From Nocardioides zeae (GTDB lineage: Bacteria; Actinomycetota; Actinomycetes; Propionibacteriales; Nocardioidaceae), in contig NZ_JAAGXA010000020.1 of the NCBI RefSeq assembly GCF_010686755.1, positions 1-50,320 of the forward strand: 50,320 nucleotides of DNA. The letters run 5' to 3'. Made by a program: the position numbers and the translations under genes. Shown here piece after piece: positions 48,336 to 50,320 of this stretch; within the stretch, counting starts at the first letter, position 1, and every line of letters starts with the position of its first letter. The notes under the pieces were generated by a model. It saw only the letters and a list, made by a program, of their open reading frames with translations, had not been told where the DNA came from and ran no database searches.

Positions 48336-48365
48336 CGGCGTCCTCGCCTGGCGAGCCGGCCGCCC

Positions 48366-48653
48366 TCAGGCCACCACCATCACCACGAGCGCGACCCCCA
48401 CGACCACGAGCCAGGCGTCGAACCAACGCCTCACCCGTGGCAGGTCGCGCAGGCCGACGAACTCCGTCAGCACGATGCGCACCTTGACGAGCGCGAGACC
48501 GATGCCGACGACGGCGACGCCGCGGGCCGAGGCAGCGGCGACGGCGGCGTCGGTGGTGAGCGCGAGCCCCGCCACGGTGAGGGCGACGAGCGCGCCGAGT
48601 GCACGCAGGGCGCGCCGGGGCTCGTCGGTGCGCGGCGCGACGACGGTGCTCAT
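48366..48653 (-). CDS. Cytochrome c oxidase subunit IV-like (NorF/CtaF-type) small membrane protein
   Basis: The 95-aa product (ATG 48653, ATGA overlap with the preceding gene) has three TM segments: ALRALGALVALTVAGLAL, GVAVVGIGLALVKVRIVLTEFVGL and WLVVVGVALVVMVVA. The VKVRIVLTEFVGLR motif is typical of prokaryotic haem-copper oxidase subunit IV and NorF-like proteins. It follows a subunit III-like gene, so the two probably act as accessory subunits of an oxidase whose catalytic subunits are elsewhere. Confidence 0.8.
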   Translation of the reverse strand: MSTVVAPRTDEPRRALRALGALVALTVAGLALTTDAAVAAASARGVAVVGIGLALVKVRIVLTEFVGLRDLPRVRRWFDAWLVVVGVALVVMVVA

Positions 48654-49255
48654 CGGTGGCTCCCGACGTAGAGGAGCGTGAAGATGACGAGCCACAGCAG
48701 GTCGACCATGTGCCAGTAGGCGCCTGCGCTCTCGGCCCAGCGTTCGCTCGCCGGGCGACGCCCGTGTGCGAGGGACCGGCGCCACGTGAGGAGCAGCACC
48801 GACCCGATGCCCACGTGGAAGAGGTGGAGGCCGGTGAGCACGAAGTAGTAGGAGAAGAACGGTGAGCTCGTGAGGCCGTGCCCGGACTCGATCGCGTGCA
48901 CGTACTCCACGCACTTGAGCCCGACGAACACCGCTGCGCAGGCGAGCACGCCCGTCAGGGCACGGCGAGTGCCCGCCACGTCCCCGCTCCGGTGGGCGTG
49001 GACGGCGCGCACGACCAGGTACGACGAGCCGAGCAGCACCAGCGTGTTGACACCGCCCACCACGGACGACAGCGACGCGGCCTCGGCCGTGAAGGCGGGT
49101 CGGTGGGATCGCAGGTCCCAGGCGTACGCGCCGAAGAACAGTGCGAAGACCGTCATGTCGAGCAGCAGAAACGCCCACATGCCGCCCTCGACGCTGTCGG
49201 CGGTACGGCGCGGCTCCCTCGCGGTGGGTCGTCCGGGGGGCAGCAGGGTGGTCAT
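48650..49255 (-). CDS. Haem-copper oxidase subunit III-like (NorE-type) membrane protein
   Basis: The 201-aa product (ATG 49255) has five TM helices as in short subunit III/NorE proteins: MWAFLLLDMTVFALFFGAYAW, VVGGVNTLVLLGSSYLVV, LTGVLACAAVFVGLKCVEY, FFSYYFVLTGLHLFHVGIGSVLLL with the conserved His-x2-His region, and a final AYWHMVDLLWLVIFTLLYV. It overlaps both neighbours by ATGA. No subunit I or II gene is in the window. Confidence 0.85.
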   Translation of the reverse strand: MTTLLPPGRPTAREPRRTADSVEGGMWAFLLLDMTVFALFFGAYAWDLRSHRPAFTAEAASLSSVVGGVNTLVLLGSSYLVVRAVHAHRSGDVAGTRRALTGVLACAAVFVGLKCVEYVHAIESGHGLTSSPFFSYYFVLTGLHLFHVGIGSVLLLTWRRSLAHGRRPASERWAESAGAYWHMVDLLWLVIFTLLYVGSHR

Positions 49256-49980
49256 CGGTCCTCCTCGGACTCGTGCAGCAGCGTCACTGCGGCCCGGCGG
49301 ACGTGCCAGCCCATGACGACCAGCCAGACGGCGTAGCTCGTCAGTGCGAGCCAGAAGATGAGCAGCCCGTGCCAGGCGAACGGCCCGGTGTGGAACGCGT
49401 AGGCGAGCACGTCGAAGGTGAAGGTGAAGCCGACCCACAGGTTGAGGTAGCCCACCCACCGCGGGAACACCGACGACGGGTGCGTCAGCACCGCCGTGGC
49501 GAGCACCAGGTTCTGGATGACGAACGGGGCCACGGGGGTCAGGAAGAGGAGCCACGCGAGGTCGTTGAGCAGGACCGTGAGGTCCGCCGGCCGGTCGGGG
49601 CGGAAGCCCGCCGTGGCCATGACCAGCATCGGCACGACGAGGAGAGCAGCCGTCGTGGCGCCGGCCACGAGCTGCACCTGGGCCAGGAGGGGACGGTCGT
49701 CGACGCGGCGGACGAGGTGGCTCATCGCCGCGACGAGCGGGATGACGAGGCTGACGCCGACGGAGGCGAGGGCGATGCCGAGCGGCACGTGCACGCCGCC
49801 CGCGTAGAACCGCACGACCTCGGCCGTCGTGCTGCTGGCCCGCAGGGGGAAGGGCAGCACGCCCGCGACGAGCCAGCCGGCGAACGCCACGGCCACGGTC
49901 GCGGGGCCGCACCAGCCGCAGATCGCGAGGATCCGCAGCTCGGCCGCCGCCGTGGCGCGCTCGCTCGTCGTGGCGGTCAT
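49252..49980 (-). CDS. Six- to seven-helix membrane protein in the MceG/oxidase operon
   Basis: The 242-aa product (ATG 49980, ATGA overlap with the MceG-type stop) contains hydrophobic segments ILAICGWCGPATVAVAFAGWLV, LGIALASVGVSLVIPLVAAM, LVAGATTAALLVVPMLVMA, DLAWLLFLTPVAPFVIQNLV, YLNLWVGFTFTFDVLAYAF and LLIFWLALTSYAVWLVVMGW. I do not recognise the family with certainty. Coupling to MceG and oxidase-like genes suggests a part in lipid or steroid uptake and oxidation, or in an electron-transfer complex. Confidence 0.72.
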   Translation of the reverse strand: MTATTSERATAAAELRILAICGWCGPATVAVAFAGWLVAGVLPFPLRASSTTAEVVRFYAGGVHVPLGIALASVGVSLVIPLVAAMSHLVRRVDDRPLLAQVQLVAGATTAALLVVPMLVMATAGFRPDRPADLTVLLNDLAWLLFLTPVAPFVIQNLVLATAVLTHPSSVFPRWVGYLNLWVGFTFTFDVLAYAFHTGPFAWHGLLIFWLALTSYAVWLVVMGWHVRRAAVTLLHESEEDR

Positions 49981-50320
49981 CGCGCACCCACGAGCGAGCC
50001 GTCGCGGAACGACCCGGGGGGTGGGGTGATGCCGTGCTCGCGGCACCACGCGCCCGGCGGGCGCTGGCTGCGACGCGGGATGCCGTTGGAGGGCTCGAGC
50101 TGCAACGGGATCGGGGGCAGCGGGGGGAGCTCCTGGCCGGCCTCGGCGGCGAGCTCGCCGGCGTCCTTCTCCTCCGACATCCCGATGGGACCGACGCGCT
50201 GGGCGTTGAGGAACTGGCGCACCACCGGCTCCTCCGAGCTCAGCAGCATCTCGCGCGGCCCGAACATCGCCAGGTGCTTGTGGTAGAGCAACCCGATGTT
50301 GTCCGGCACCGTGCGGGCGG
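49977..50320 (-). CDS. MceG/MlaF-like ABC ATPase, C-terminal part (cut by window edge)
   Basis: The visible 114 residues are the C-terminal region of an Mce-associated ATPase: RTVPDNIGLLYHKHLAMFGPRE, then SSEEPVVRQFLNAQRVGPIGMSEEKD, which is the conserved MceG tail after the ATPase core, followed by a Pro-rich end. Walker motifs lie beyond the right edge. MceG powers Mce lipid importers; in actinobacteria these bring in sterols and fatty acids. Its stop overlaps the next gene's start (ATGA). Confidence 0.85.
   Translation of the reverse strand, partial: ARTVPDNIGLLYHKHLAMFGPREMLLSSEEPVVRQFLNAQRVGPIGMSEEKDAGELAAEAGQELPPLPPIPLQLEPSNGIPRRSQRPPGAWCREHGITPPPGSFRDGSLVGAR

Overview
This 50.3 kb window is chromosomal sequence from a very GC-rich actinobacterium. 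The codon use, the GTG starts, the chains of ATGA/GTGA overlaps, an F420-type luciferase-family oxidoreductase, a MceG-type ATPase and the general gene content fit a Nocardioides-like member of the Propionibacteriales. That assignment is inference. The first ~230 bases look like a mis-assembled contig end: 101 bases identical to 29708-29808, followed by implausible G/C homopolymers.

Left housekeeping flank (241-14974). It holds an Fpg/Nei glycosylase with a DinB-family gene, a stand-alone RND exporter divergent from a MarR regulator, and a two-gene AbiEi-like/nucleotidyltransferase module (both genes apparently TTG-started). Then come tRNA-Phe, tRNA-Glu and tRNA-Asp, a small zincin metallopeptidase, an anti-sigma-like ATP-binding protein, a type II NADH dehydrogenase coupled to a YibE/F membrane protein, a 514-aa membrane protein with four short internal repeats, and a FUSC-like protein.

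Candidate genomic island (15055-43881). tRNA-Lys(TTT) at 15017-15089 has its last 36 bases (15055-15090) repeated exactly, in the same orientation, at 43846-43881. This is the signature of an element integrated into a tRNA 3' end, and the two copies enclose about 28.8 kb of catabolic genes. No integrase is recognisable. The right end (43008-43845) is a gene-poor, less GC-rich stretch with tandem repeats, an inverted repeat and four helically phased AACGTT boxes, which may be the remnant of the mobility region. The island carries: (i) an orphan histidine kinase; (ii) a LysR gene divergent from a PrpF-family isomerase gene, a tripartite tricarboxylate transporter with TctA and TctB fused, and a small universal stress protein; (iii) an unusual enoyl-CoA hydratase/isomerase fused to a C-terminal biotinyl domain, divergent from an acyl-CoA ligase / acyl-CoA dehydrogenase / double-hotdog thioesterase / TetR group; (iv) a five-gene branched-chain-type ABC importer; (v) a tightly coupled ten-gene operon resembling an actinobacterial version of the acyclic terpene utilisation (Atu) pathway: AtuA, AtuA-related small protein, phosphotransacylase domain, AtuC-like and AtuF-like carboxylase subunits, enoyl-CoA hydratase, TIGR03084-type protein, two MaoC-like hotdog proteins and an F420-type oxidoreductase.

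The parts in (iii)-(v) appear to be one regulon. Their promoters share an inverted repeat, consensus TAGTGAA-N6-TTCACTA (best copy 33299-33318, touching the -10 of a consensus TTGACA promoter; others at 23944-23961, 28504-28523, 28479-28498 and 23872-23891). The TetR gene in the middle is the natural candidate repressor. The working model is import of a branched or terpenoid acid, CoA activation, dehydrogenation, biotin-dependent carboxylation, and hydration.

Right flank (43878-50320). It holds a membrane protein whose stop codon lies inside the right repeat, a decayed PRC/DUF2382-type gene, an SDR and an MFS exporter divergent from a HxlR regulator with clear operator half-sites, and an operon of a MceG-type ATPase (cut by the window edge), a membrane protein, and haem-copper-oxidase subunit III- and IV-like proteins.
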